The notes: a model not told the origin generated them from the sequence alone. A stretch of DNA of 64,000 nucleotides from Anopheles merus (GCF_017562075.2 NC_054083.1:2658501-2722500); one strand, 5' to 3'. Shown: positions 10,852 to 22,306, numbered from the stretch's first letter. Translations and numbers: made by a program.

Positions 10852-11045
10852 TTTCTTCTTCTTCTTCTTCTTCTTCTTCTTATTATTATTATTATTATTG
10901 GCGTATTAGCCTACGCGATCATATTGGCCTTTTCAGGGCTTGAGTACCACATAGCCAGATAGTCAGCTTTTACTACGACGAACGGTTCATACGCGGTTAG
11001 AACCCACGACGGGCATGCAGATGTGAGGAATGAGGCGCCGCGGGA
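10852..11045 (-). repeat. CTT/TTA microsatellite with tRNA-derived SINE-like sequence
   Basis: A (CTT)n run followed by (TTA)n (10852-10899) looks like the reversed 3' tail of a SINE. The following 145 bp, read on the - strand, contain a pol III B-box-like GTGGGTTCTAACC and a GACTATCTGGCTATGTGG block similar to the GACTATCCTGCTATGGG block of the other SINEs here. It is a related but different SINE family or an old copy. Confidence 0.5.
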
Positions 11046-12030
11046 TTGCTCCTATTCACCGGGCAACTTGCAAACTGCCACACTGTCTCCTGTCCGATGC
11101 ATACGTTAGCAGGGGGAAGGATGTACCTCCACTATAAAAAAAAACACCTTCATGAACCAGCGGCGGATCTAACGGTAGGCGGACTAGGCGGTCGCCGAAG
11201 ATCGCTAGTCTATAGTATGCCGTATGTCTACAAGTGGACAGAGTATTAGCGACAAGGGCCCTAGGATAGATGTTCGTTGGGGCCCCGTGTCTGGAGAACC
11301 ATGTGCCCCCCCCCCCCTTTGCCAGGAAACAATTTTAGGGCATGGGACCGATGATCGTAAGGGGTCTCTCTCTCCACCGCCCCCCTCTCCCTCCCGTCGG
11401 CAATTTAAGTATACTGTTAAATCTCTCAACAGCTGTATGCCAGTACCCCCTCCTCTCGGTCATCAGTTATCATTTACAGGGGCCTCAACTCATCTTTCCG
11501 CCTAGGGCCCCCAATTCCCTTAATCCGCCTCTGTCATGAACCTTCTTTTCTTTGACCGATGGATCATAACATTCCGGAAGAAAACACATTTGGCGAAAGT
11601 GCTGCACACACACGCACACTTATACACTTGCGCAGACAGCTCAGCATATCTGTGTAATCTACTACATACGAAAGCAAAAGCTTAGGGTAACAAAGTTATG
11701 CTTAATGCTTAACACGTTGAGTTCGATGGCAGGCCCCAGAGACTCCCAGTGAACTTTCCAGTATGCCGGTTTTACAATCAGCTTGCGTTCTAGATGCCGG
11801 CAGAAAATAAAGTTGATGAAAATTAGCGCCGGGGTGAACGTGTTAATGCCAATTAAGGTTCTGCACGTTGCACAGCAAAGCTTCCAGCGTGAACTAGCGA
11901 TTCCTTCGTCATTTTTACATTGCAGCGTTTGAACTCATTTCGCTTTTTTGGTTTGATTTGTGAAAATTCAAATGCAATGCCGTAATGTTTGTTAACGGCT
12001 TTTGTAAGCGCCACAGCAACTCATGAGCAT
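11046..12030. other. About 1 kb with no recognised gene
   Basis: The stretch contains low-complexity C-rich blocks (11309-11320, 11379-11396) and no frame with family similarity that I recognise. It lies between the two copies of the 9351/12031 repeat. Confidence 0.6.
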
Positions 12031-13310
12031 TGACCACACGCGAGAAAGAGATAGCGCAATGGAGGGAAAAAGCACGGACGACGGTTGACAGTGCTTGGCT
12101 GTCTGACGCACCAACACAACTAAACCTTCGACAGCCCGGTCTGGCAAGGAGTATTAGGCGGAGCCTGGGACGGGTAGCTCGACGAGCTGCTTGACAAATT
12201 TGCCGTTGGAGAGAAAAGGAAGGCATGATAAAATTCTCCGAACGCTATGATTTCGCCTTTCGCTTTGCCGGTCGGGGGGGATAGCCCCGCTGCGCAAAAT
12301 CGAACAGTTTTCTGCGCAGGAAATGGGTCGGTTTCTTGCGCTGGACTTCAGGGAAATTTGCGCTGGGTTTAGCAGTTTTGGCGCCATCTGTTGGTGAAAT
12401 AGACGAACTATTTCAAACGGCGGAGCAAAAATAAAAAAAAACAATCAAAAATTTCAAAAATATTGGCGCCCATTTTTTCGTCCTCTTCCTCTCCCTCCTT
12501 CATCCTGCCTTGCCTTACTTGCGCTTCAGGCCGTGCCTTTCGCCGTCGGCTGATTGTGTGTATGCGTTGTTATATATGTGCATTGCGGTTGTGTATTGTA
12601 CAGGTGGTCCCCGAGATACTCGGTACCTCTTATACGCGGATTCGGAGATACGCGGTTTTCCAAATTTGACAGTTCTTTGAGCAAATTGTACTGATTTGAT
12701 ATATCCATTGCGAAATACCAAATAATTTCCGTATTGATCAAAAGTGAAATACCATTTCAAAAGGTTTAAAACTGTTCAATTCAGTAGAAATATATCAAAC
12801 AATTAATTTGGTGGCTAAAACCACCCCTACTTGCAAAATTGCACGAAAATTAGGGATATTTTGGATGGAAATCACGAGATTCGACTTACGCGGAAATTCG
12901 AGATACGCGGTATTTTGCGGCCGTTTTCGGTCCCCATTAACCGTGTATCTCGGGGACCGCCTGTAATTGGTGAGTGTTAGCATTTATTTATTTGTGTTAG
13001 ACGACCTTGACGATGCGGGAGAAGCTGATTCATTTTAAGATTTAAAGTATTATGGTGTATTGATGATTTATTTTTTGCGTGCCGCTGCTGATGAGGCCAT
13101 TTAATGCCCATGCCAATCGATGGTTAAGAAGCTAATTTCAAACAAGCGTAGGAGAACGTCTAACACTAATCAAATATATATTTTTAATTTGAACATATTT
13201 GATGCTTCAAAGACCTTCTAAGTTTCATGTAGCACGGTACATAGTGGCGATAAAAGAAAATGTTTGAATGTGCCGAAATTTGTCTCAAGTTTTCGGATCT
13301 CACACACATA
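12031..13310 (+). repeat. Unclassified dispersed repeat, unit B, with two insertions
   Basis: This is the second copy of the 9351-9990 repeat in the same orientation. Relative to unit A it carries about 265 extra bases at about 12172-12438 (including a GCGCAG-rich block like 1341-1512) and the MITE at 12601-12963. Removing the MITE and one TA restores the alignment GTGTATTGTxATTGGTG. Confidence 0.75.
12601..12963 (+). mobile_element. Tc1/mariner-type MITE (CAGGYGGTCCCCGAG family), copy 1
   Basis: The ends CAGGTGGTCCCCGAGAT...ATCTCGGGGACCGCCTG are flanked by TA on both sides. The 363-bp body has TACGCGG repeats near both ends and no transposase. Unit A of the surrounding repeat gives a natural empty site. 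Other copies lie at 46595-46959 and 51936-52299. Confidence 0.92.
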
Positions 13311-13509
13311 CAGTGCTGGGTATTTTAAATCGGGTACTTCGGTTTTGGCTGCTCTTACTACTTTACGATACAATTATCAGATTCTTAGAATTATTATAAG
13401 TCATGAAAACTGTGCAGTGGGTTTCTTCTACTTTCCTTCTGTACGGCCAAAAGCAAAAGAGCATCAAAAATTCTTTTGTCTTTCATAAAAATGGGGAGTA
13501 AACCAAAAA

Positions 13510-15130
13510 AGTCGTCATATCATGGGCATTCAAAGTCGGACACGTTGAAAATGTATGAAAGAAATGTTATAAAAGTGTTTTGTAAAATTTTGTTGGCATT
13601 TATGATAGCCTGCAATTTTGTTGGCATGCTTTGGGACAATTTCAAATAAAAGTTTGGATCAATTTTATGCCATTCTTCGTTCATTATTTCTTCCGACTTT
13701 TTAAAAATTGGAAGGCTTCCGTTTTGTTTTTTTTCAGTTAATATGCCCAATTATATTGAGGTCTGAAGGAGTAGCTAGTACTAATGAGCAATTATATAAC
13801 AACCACATCTTTGTCATCCAATCCTTGTCCATCGGATCATTGCCCTGGTAGAACGCATAATCACTGGCTATGCCCAATTGTTCAACACTTGGTTGAATAA
13901 TTGCCTTCAGAATATCAATGTAATACGTAGCATCCATAATTCCACGTATTACATGCATTTTGCCAACACCTTTTGCAGTCATACAACCCCATAGCATGAT
14001 GTAACCTGCACCGTGTTTAACGGTTTTTATGGTGAATTTTCCATTAATCTCTTCACCAGGATTTCTTCACACATAGCTGTGGTCATTAGATCTGAAAAGG
14101 TTCTGTTCACGAACTACACTAAAATCAGTCTATCAAAGACAATAATAACATACAAAATAAAAAAATAAAAACGTATGGTTGCAATAAGTCAAACGTGATT
14201 ACCTCAGACCAAAATTCTATATATTTATCGATATATTTTTCAGCGAATTCGAGCCGGAGCACTCTATTCTTTTCCGATATAGGGGCCCTTTACGATTCTA
14301 GTCTGTTTTTTGTATGGAGTTTGACAGTTGGAGTCTAAAATCATGTAAACACTTTATAAAAAAAACCACACATAAAACTAGCCTGTAATTTTCAGTCTAG
14401 ATTATTCTAGCCTAAAATCTAGAATTAGATTCGAATACCTGCTCGAAAAATGGCAAAAAAGGTGGTGTTTACATTTATCCCAAGATGCATTAAAGAGATC
14501 TGGTGAAGGAATCCAGAATCAAAGTGTATGTAGCCCATGTGGTCTCATAGCATGTTTTTATAACCAAATTTAAATATCACTTTTTGACAAGATGGGTTAA
14601 AATTTTTGTTCAACAAGCTTTCTGGAGGCTTGACGAATACACAAAACACTTTTAAAATTTTAATTCAGTAACAGAAGCGATAGAAATCAGCCTTTTAAAT
14701 TCATACACATTGGGATAAGCCAACCTGTATATTGTACCCAGTTAGATAGCTGCTCGAAAACTGCTATACAATGACAACAGCTGACAGGCTGAAATTTCAG
14801 CCTACGAACTTAAAACGGAAAGGGCCCCATAACTGTTTTTTTTTAATTGCCACTCTACCGAACAAATTATGTTTCCTTTGGAAAAGCCTTACTGTTGAAG
14901 AATCAACGCCTCGAGTATCTCTAATGTGACTTTTTAAATGAACAGAGGTCAGGAAGGGATTCGCTAGAATCGTTTATCTCTATTATGAATTTTGCGTTTT
15001 TATTCGTTGGTAGGCTTTTTATTAGATATTCTACCCTCGTTTTTATACCATTTTATTATGTCGTGGATTGCAGATTTGGTTATGTCACACGCGAAGCTTA
15101 CCTCGGAGTGCCTGCGATGAAAGGCTTAAT
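13510..15130 (-). pseudogene. Tc1-like transposase, decayed and interrupted
   Basis: On the - strand the N-terminal helix-turn-helix (ACDITKSAIHDIIKWYKNEG region) is at about 15090-15020. The catalytic domain follows after the 14282-14828 MITE, with MLWGCMTAKGVGKMH (13997), ATYYIDIL, QGNDP (normally QDNDP around the second Asp) and ATPSDLNIIGHI (the third acidic residue is replaced by Gly). The C-terminus SEEIMNEEWHKIDP is in another frame at about 13700. A frameshift and substitutions in catalytic positions make it inactive. Tc1 enzymes cut and paste at TA sites. Confidence 0.8.
14282..14828. mobile_element. MITE with GGGGCCCTTT ends and 3-bp ATA duplication
   Basis: The ends GGGGCCCTTTAC...GGAAAGGGCCCC are flanked by ATA (14279-14281 and 14829-14831). 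The 547-bp body has no coding content. A 3-bp duplication with G/C-rich ends fits a PIF/Harbinger-like origin. It splits the Tc1-like pseudogene. Confidence 0.75.
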
Positions 15131-16020
15131 TTGAACACTGTGTTTATTTACCGTAATTGCTCCCCATTTATACTCAATTAATTCCAAAACATTTACATTT
15201 TTTGTTCTTATTTTCTAAAAACGCTGCGTCGCCAACATGCCGATCGGCCATTGATCAGACACGTGATTGCAGCATTGTTTGTTATAGTTTGTCAGCGCAG
15301 CCAAACCATTGCGTTCGTTCGATCGATCGATCGATTGTTTTGACCTAGTAGTAATCTTCATAAATTTTAACCGCCAGTGACATCCCCGCTAAGGTGTTAC
15401 AACTTTGTGGTTTGTGCTGTTGAAGCATCTATCGGTGGCGGTCTTGGAATCGTAACGGTTTTACGTTTTCGTATTGACACAAATACGATTACGCTGATCA
15501 GTACAAAATTGCTGATTATTGCTATCGCTAAGCCTATAAGTAAAACGTCGCCTGTTTTACTCGCGCCGTTGTTATTATTTGATTGTTCAACGCTCAGAGG
15601 CGAAACTTCAATTGTTGGCTTAAAAAATGTACGAAAGACCTAGGCCTTAATTTCGAACGTCGGGTTGATTTTCCCTTGCGTTGTTTGTATGCTGCTATGA
15701 ATATTTTGCTTGGTTCTGAAGTATAATATAAAATATTGTTAGGCTTGCCTAGTTCTTAAAATTCTGTGTAGGGTTTCTTGAACGTGTTTGTTTGACATGA
15801 CTTATTCACTTGAGATTGATAAAATGTCAACGCTACGCAATCTAACCTTTTTTGAATGAACATGACTGAAGAAATACTATGAATACTATTAATTTTCAAC
15901 CCCTTTCCCTTGGTTGTAAAAAGCTATGTTTATTGATTGCTATCAACCTTTGTGTAAACGTTATAAATTGTGTTCTTTTTCACGTTTGGAATCGGAATGA
16001 CGTGAAACATCTCATATTTA
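15131..16020. other. AT-rich stretch with no recognised gene
   Basis: The open frames here are short and unconvincing. One feature is a (TCGA)n run at about 15318-15333. It borders retroelement debris. Confidence 0.5.
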
Positions 16021-16431
16021 TCAGCCAATGCTATAGTATTGTACTAACATCGTTATTTCTCCTTCCGTGATTTTCTTTGTTTTAATTGCGGAGTCTCCTA
16101 ATACGATGTAGCCTGCAGGAAGATTTGACATAATTCTACTGATGATTTTTTCTTCGTCGTCTGGATTGTGTGGCTTGACCTTCATTTCTAGATATTTGTT
16201 TATTATACCTTGGGTTAACATGTTTGCTGTTGCTATTGTTTTTGATGTAAATTTATATAAGACGTTCATTTTGCTTGGGCTAAATTGCCTTCTTATGACA
16301 CTTATTCCTGCATGAATTTGTTTAATATTGTCATCAATCTTTTGTGCTAATTCTTCGTGGTGCTGATTGGTTTTAAAGAATTCGATATACCCTAAACAAT
16401 GCTTATTGTTCATCAAAACTACCTCTTCCAA
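16021..16431 (-). CDS. Unidentified 136-codon frame, probably a retroelement fragment
   Basis: The frame encodes a hydrophilic, helix-rich segment with motifs IRRQFSPSKMNVLYKFTSK and IISRIMSNLPAGYIVLGDS. The second loosely recalls the xxLPxxY region of copia-type gag proteins, but I do not recognise the family. The frame is bounded by stops and lies 0.7 kb downstream, on the same strand, of an RT-like fragment at 17144-17461. They could be parts of one dead element. Confidence 0.35.
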   Translation of the reverse strand: MEEVVLMNNKHCLGYIEFFKTNQHHEELAQKIDDNIKQIHAGISVIRRQFSPSKMNVLYKFTSKTIATANMLTQGIINKYLEMKVKPHNPDDEEKIISRIMSNLPAGYIVLGDSAIKTKKITEGEITMLVQYYSIG

Positions 16432-17143
16432 ACATGAAGTCCTTTAATATTCCAAAAACTTCACTCGATCTTTTTACCATTTGTAATGCGATGATCGTAC
16501 AACTGTACCTCGAGTACCGTCGCGGTAGGTCAGTTTTTACCAATATGAGCCTAGGTGGAATAAAACTTCGTTCGAGCGGACTTTTCGACACTTGATCGTC
16601 CAGGCGATCATAGAAACCCAGAAAGGATTTCCCTTACTGGAAACGTTGGAGTTTAGAAGCCTTACCATGGGAAGGGGGACATAACTAAACTCTTGAAATA
16701 AGTTGGAAGGCTAAGTTTTTAGGCAGCGTAACGTCCTATCTTGACAGTCCGAACGAATCTGACCTGCCACGGTCGGAATTGGTTTTATTTATACTCAATA
16801 ATTTTCGTACATTTGGTTAGGGAATGTGTTTTTGTCTTAATTAAAGTTAATTGATATGAGGTGCAAGTTAAACATTGTATTGGAGTGAGTTGTCTGTCAT
16901 TATGTGCCTATACTGCGCTTGTAAAATTTTTACGAAGGCTCTGGAAAGTATAAACTGTTCTAGCTAAAGACCGGGTGCGTTCGTCGATCTTTGCCTACAC
17001 TGCACTTTTAGCAATAAGTTGCTATGCGTTCTCGGTTCACCTAGTTTGCCTGCAGTAACTCCTGATTTGCTTAATATGCGTCTTTCGGGTGTTTTCAAGA
17101 AGTGTGTCACATTTGTTTTATATGAACGGTGGGACCTGAATTC

Positions 17144-17461
17144 TTACGGCTGCTTTGTTATAGTATTATCTAATTTGCTGAGTGTGTTATAATGAATGTT
17201 AGGCATTGTTTTAATTTGGAAGAGCTTAGGATCAGTGATATTAGTTTTATCAAAGGCCGCGTCTAAATTTTTCTCCATTTTGTACACTTGAGGAGGGTCT
17301 GAGGATGTGTCTCTAAACAAGAACTTTTGTGCACACTGATCTTCCTTTATGATCTTGATGTGATGGAATATTTCTTGGATGTCTGCTGAGCATCCAAAGT
17401 TATTTTCCGTGAATCGTATAACTACGCCAAAAAGATACGTTGTTGCATCAGGCCCCAACAA
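17144..17461 (-). pseudogene. BEL/Pao-like reverse transcriptase fragment
   Basis: The 105-codon frame contains CSADIQEIFHHIKIIKEDQ followed by AQKFLFRD and DPPQVYKM. This is the order found around the first catalytic Asp (SADIxxMFxQIxI) of Pao-type reverse transcriptases. The fingers region upstream and the YVDD motif downstream are not found in frame, so it is a remnant. Confidence 0.6.
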
Positions 17462-17647
17462 CCCAAGCGGTTCAAAACGCTGCGAAGTAGTAAGAAAAAT
17501 AGAATATGAAGTAGCCTTCTACTTCCCGTTCTACTTTGGTTGCTTAGAGTCAGAAAAATGTAGAATATGTGGGTTCCAGGGAAGAGCAAAAAAAATTAGT
17601 GCTCGAGAGTGTACAACACACACACATACTATACACGCGACAACTCA

Positions 17648-19440
17648 CTCACGCTTCCCGTCCGGCAAAATGAGTGTATTTTTTGAGTGATTTGAGTGCC
17701 GTCCCCCGTTAGCAGTTACTCTTAGAGGAATGAGTTACACCCTCGCGCAAGCCCTCCCCCTCCCCACCCGTAACGCACAGTGCGCTCTGCAGTTCTCAAA
17801 GTGTTTGTGTTCTTTCGAGCCATGCTACCAACACATCCAAAGATATTTGTTTCTTTCGTTTCTCGTTTTCTTTCATGCATTGCCACGATCGCAAATACGC
17901 ACTTATTCTAACAACAAACACAAACACGGTCATTTTTTATTTCATTTAACACTTTATTGAAACATAAATTACACTTTCACAACACATTTAGAATCCTTCA
18001 TACTTACGAATGGCGTCGTACTGTAAAGTACCGGGTCGAGCCAGGCTGCGGGAAACTTGTCGACAATCTGCGTTGCCTCTGTTCAGCAAATTCTTACCTG
18101 TCGATCCACGCACTGCATGTGCGTCTGTGCTCATTGTTTGTTCACTTCACACTTCACCATAACACACCGGCGCACAAGACTTTGAACGAAATGCGCACCA
18201 ACGCACAAACACTGTGCGCGGGACTTAGAACAAAACGCGCACAACCATCTCCGACAAAGCGTCGCGCTGTACTGGTGGTTTTGTATGCGTAGGAGGGGGG
18301 ACATACGGAGCGATGGTTAGATGCTGTAGTGTAAGCGAGACAACACGATGTGACGAGCAGCTCCAAGTTGTTGAGCTCGCTGAAAGACACATACACATTC
18401 ACAGACGGCTCGTCAAAGCAAGGTATTTGTATAGGTGTTAGTGAAGTGCGCGTGTAAAACAGAATGCGAACTCTCATCGCAGCGCGTTTCTCCTTGCTTC
18501 CTCAAGCTTTCTCATACCCCTCGGCCTGAATCACTCAAAATTTGGGGTCTCATTGTTTGCGTGGTTACGTTGCCGTCCGGCAAAATGAGTGTATTTTTTG
18601 AGTGATTTAAGTACCGTCCCCGTTAGTAGTTACTCTTGGAGGAATGAGTTACACCCTCGCGCGAGCCCTCCCCCTCCCCACCCGGAACGCACGGTGCGCT
18701 CTGCAGTTCTCAAAGTGTTCGTGTTCTTTCCAGTCATGCTACCAACACATCCAAAGATATTTGTTTCTTTCGTTTCTCGTTTTCTTCGTTCAAACAACAA
18801 ACACAAACACGGTCATTTTTTAGTTCATTAAACACTTTATTGAAACATAAAGTACACTTTCACAACACATTTAGAATCCTTCACGAATGGCGTCATACTG
18901 TAAAGTACCGGGTCGAGCCAGGCTGCGGGAAACTTGTCGACAATCTCCGTTGCCTCTGTTCAGCAAAATCTTACCTGTAAATCCACGCACTACATGTGCG
19001 TCTGTGCTCATTGTTTGGTCACTTCACACTTCACCAAAACACACCAGCGCACAAGACTTTGAACGAAATGCGCATCAGCGTACAAACACTGCGCGCGGGA
19101 CTTAAAACAAAACGCGCACAACCATCTCCGGCAAAGCGTCGCGCTGTACTGGTGGTTTTGTACGCGTAGGAGGGGGGACATACGGAGCGATCATTCGATG
19201 CTGTAGTGTAAGCGAGACAACACGATGTGACGAGCAGCTCCAAGTTGTTGAGTTCGCTGAAAGAAGACACACACATTCACAGACGGCTCGTCAAAGCACG
19301 GTATTTGCATTGATGTTAGTGAAGCGCGCGTGTAAAATAGAATGCGAACTCTCATCGCAGCGCGTTTCTCCTTGCTTCCTCAAGCTTCCTCATACCCCTC
19401 GGCCTGAATCACTCAAAATTTGGGGTCTCATTATTTGCGT
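17648..19440 (+). repeat. Tandem duplication of a ~0.9-kb element with inverted ends
   Basis: Unit 1 (about 17658-18571) and unit 2 (about 18573-19439) begin with CCGTCCGGCAAAATGAGTGT and end with CTCAAAATTTGGGGTCTCAT. The start (AATGAG...TTTTGAGTGATT) and end (AATCACTCAAAA...CTCATT) of each unit are imperfect inverted repeats, so each unit may be a DNA transposon derivative joined head to tail. The units are about 90% or more alike by eye. No credible coding frame is present. Confidence 0.75.
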
Positions 19441-19564
19441 GGATCTTTTCTGCCTCACAAGGTGGGAACAGAATTGGAACCAAATTTTGCCCGTTTTGTA
19501 TGGAATAAGTTTTGTTGTGTAGGGAACGTGTCACAAGTGTATCAGTCCCCTATCAGTCCCCTAA

Positions 19565-19951
19565 AGGCCTTATTAGGCAGAGGAAAATACTGTCATTCGA
19601 TTTTGGAATCTATCATTCAAACAGGGTTTGACAGATAGATGCCAGTCGGAAAATCGGAATTCGGCATGCTCAATTCCGATTTGCTCGAGAGTAGATTTTT
19701 ACTGTCAATGTCGGTAGACCGTATTGGATTTCTTTATAATGATGAATACAAACAACAAAAATGAGAAACAACGAATGATTCTTTCGGATAAAGCCAAGAA
19801 AATCAATAAATTAAATAATAAATGTGAAAGGTGACAGAACAATTCTCTTGCCTTATTACACGTACGAGAGGTATTTTTGTGCCAATGTCCAAGTTTGACC
19901 GATAAATGCCAATCGAGAAATGACAGTATTTTCCTCCGTCTAATAAGACCT
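19565..19951. mobile_element. PIF/Harbinger-type MITE, TAA duplication
   Basis: The left end AGGCCTTATTAGGCAGAGGA and the right end, on the other strand AGGTCTTATTAGACGGAGGA, extend into a shared AAATACTGTCATT. TAA flanks both sides (19562-19564, 19952-19954). The 387-bp body is non-coding. Confidence 0.85.
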
Positions 19952-20109
19952 TAACGGCTGTCGCTGCTGCGTAAGTATTGGTTAGCCGATCGTTAATGTC
20001 GTTTCTTTGACTTATTAGCCGGAGATTTAAGTTGCACATTATACTGTGGTGTACGTGTTGCCAACATCATCATGTGGGTTTTTGACCTCTGTGTATGGCC
20101 AGCGTGGAT

Positions 20110-20606
20110 TCACCTTGTATTTATATATAAGAAGGGATAGGTTTTGCTATCACAATTCTCACAAAGCGATATCCGTTTGGTAGACCAAAATCTCGTTTTT
20201 CTTCTTTCCAATATCCTTAGAGATATGGAGCACTTTCCCATAGCGTTCAAAGCGGTATTTAATTTCTTCAACCGCAATCCGGGGAGAGATGTCGTGCAGT
20301 TTGAATGAAATAAAATAAATAAAACAAATTGAAAGAAAATAAATAAAATATAAATAGTAATGGGAATGAATATTTGTGTGCCTTGACAAAAAAGGGCATG
20401 CTTATCATCGTGTTCTTCCACAATCTTCAGAGCCAAGCTCTGGTCTTTTACGTCGATATAGGCGCATGTGGATGTTGTTCATAGCTGAATATGACTCACC
20501 TGTTCTTGCACAGTTTTGAAGTGATGAAGTCCATTACTTCCTTTAACGTTGGTTTCACAGCCATCTTCGAGAAGTCCACTCTAAGCGAAGCTCTTCCTGA
20601 CGCCAT
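20110..20606 (-). pseudogene. RRM-like nucleic-acid-binding ORF fragment
   Basis: Exon-like piece 1 runs from ATG at 20606 (MASGRASLRVDFSKMAVKP) to a donor AG|GTGAGT at 20500. Piece 2 (about 20465-20375) encodes DVKDQSLALKIVEEHDDKHA. After an A/T-rich gap a third piece (about 20312-20160) encodes KLHDISPRIAVEEIKYRFER and YGKVLHISKD, an RRM-like beta-alpha-beta pattern. Such modules occur in nucleic-acid-binding proteins linked to insect transposons. I do not know the parent gene. It is broken and partial. Confidence 0.4.
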
Positions 20607-20867
20607 GACGGATGTATTGGACTTGTACTTTTGATCACTTTCTCTCTCTAAACACGTCTATTCACTCAGAGCTCTAGACCCGAACTGTAACTAGTACGCT
20701 CAAAACGCCTTGGTACGCTAACTGGAGAGTCTGGGGCAAAAAAGAAGGAAATACAATACCAGTGTAAGGCAATATTATTAAAAAATGGGTAACAAAACTG
20801 TACATTAAAAAAAATCTTGTTCTAAATTTGCTAAAATAATATGTGATCAAACAAAACCTTACTATAT

Positions 20868-21067
20868 ACTTACTTACTTATCCGGCGCTACAACCGCTTT
20901 CCGGTCTTAGCCTGTCTAATGAGTGTCCGAAGTCACTCACGGACTTGCTTCTTCGTCTGCCAAGCCGTTATCCCGGCCGTAATGGCGGACGCTTCCACGC
21001 CATCCTTTCATCTCAATTTGGGCCTACCACGCTTCCTTTATGTTTGTGAACGGCCTAAAAAGACTTA
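20868..21067 (-). mobile_element. 5'-truncated RTE-like LINE fragment
   Basis: About 200 bp match, on the opposite strand, the 3' end of the LINE at 5112-6957. The stretch runs from ACTTACTTATCCGGCGCTAC to GGCCTAAAAAGACTT and includes the sequence encoding the GRPKLRWQDG region. It lies just upstream of the last RasGAP exon. Confidence 0.85.
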
Positions 21068-21147
21068 AGACATTCAAAATGAAACATTAGTGCACTCAAC
21101 ATGTTAAAAGAGCCAAACATCTAACGAATATATTTTTTTTATTTCAG

Positions 21148-21379
21148 ATTGCTGACTATGGAGGAAGAACTGCGACAAGAGCAATACAAAATGTCTTTAG
21201 TTTTGTCACACAAACAACGTGTAATTGAAGCTCAAGGAAAACAAATTGCAGCCTTAGATGCGGCAAACAATCGACTGCTATCCGCATTATCTACCTTGCA
21301 GAACCGATATGAAAGTCAATCAAATCAAAGTGATGATAATTCATCATCGCATCCAAACGCGGGTGCATCCTCTTGCTAG
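21148..21379 (+). CDS. RasGAP (SynGAP/DAB2IP/raskol-like), last coding exon
   Basis: An acceptor TTTATTTCAG precedes 21148. With the two bases left over from the exon at 1-275 the frame reads ...GR-LLTMEEELRQEQ, then a long coiled coil with SHKQRVIEAQGKQIAALDAA and NNRLLSALSTLQNRYE. The end is a Ser-rich tail and TAG at 21377-21379. The heptad block and the KQxxIxAQxxxIxxLDxANxRL pattern are those of the extreme C-terminus of SynGAP-family RasGAPs in insects. The role is oligomerisation or scaffolding rather than GAP catalysis. The exon is on the same strand as the upstream one and shows no damage, so the gene appears functional despite the long intron. Confidence 0.82.
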
Positions 21380-22259
21380 ATGTAAATAATTATCATGTAA
21401 TACCACATTATCATGTCTAGACGACCCAAAAAATCTTCTGCGACAATGTTTGGCGACGCTTTCCATGATAGATGGAACTGTCTGTGTTTTAGCACGAAAT
21501 TATGGCTAAGCTGGGTTATTTCGTCTGTGAAAAACTCACAAAGCCGCTTTAAACTCGGTTGCCCCTGATTTTGTTCTAAAATTGAGAAGGTTTTTTTTTA
21601 GAATAAAGAGCTCGCAAAATTATGTCGCGGTACAAAAGATGGTCGTGTGGAAGCAGTAGCCGGCATCGCGAAAGAAATAGTTAAAGGGTATTTTAATTGA
21701 ATTTAGACTAGTGGTATATATTTTTTTTGTATCGTCGCAATAGGTATTTGACTATCATAATCTATTTTTGATTACGAGTAATGGATTATTGACTAGCAGC
21801 AATTGATTTCTGCAGGTCCCTGCATGACAGCCTAAGAGCGTCGCGTTTATAACACTCGGTGTGACAGATCTACCTGAATAATAATCTGTGGATACTATTT
21901 AATTTCATCCACCAATTACTTTAAAGGATTTGTTTTACTATCTATATCATCCACAAAATAAGAGATATTTTATCTGATATGTTTTCGGTGATTTTGTTTG
22001 GATTTCATGAATGAACAATCCAGATCAAAAGCACTTAACGGTTAAATTGAAATATGCAGTAGTGGACCCATAGGCATGACCGAACTATAAGTAGGATTGA
22101 GCAAGTTGTTCAGCGTGGCCGTTGTTCATTGAGCAAGTTGTTCAGCGTATATGTAGTTATATCAATTTTCGATCGAATACCAGTACAGGATTGAACACAA
22201 TAAAACTAAATTTTTCAAATAAAAAAAAGAAAAGAGTTTTTAATGTATTTACCCATACA
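21380..22259 (+). other. RasGAP 3' untranslated region and downstream sequence
   Basis: The stretch is AT-rich and non-coding. AATAAA at 21602 is a plausible poly(A) signal about 220 bp after the stop codon. A second candidate, AATAAA, lies at 22199. Nothing else was recognised before the GGGGAAGG-ended element. Confidence 0.5.
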
Positions 22260-22306
22260 TAGGGGAAGGTAGGTAAAGACGGACACTGCGGGTGAGACGG
22301 ACACTT

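Larger units (their letters stand above)
276..21147 (+). other. 20.9-kb intron of the RasGAP gene, filled with transposons
   Basis: The intron is bounded by the donor GTACGT at 276 and the acceptor TTTATTTCAG ending at 21147. The exons on either side join in frame inside one conserved coiled-coil block. Within the intron are transposon copy 1 with its LINE and hAT insertions, a Tc1-like relic, several MITEs, tandem repeats and retroelement fragments. No other host exon was recognised inside it. Smaller skipped exons cannot be excluded. Confidence 0.75.
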
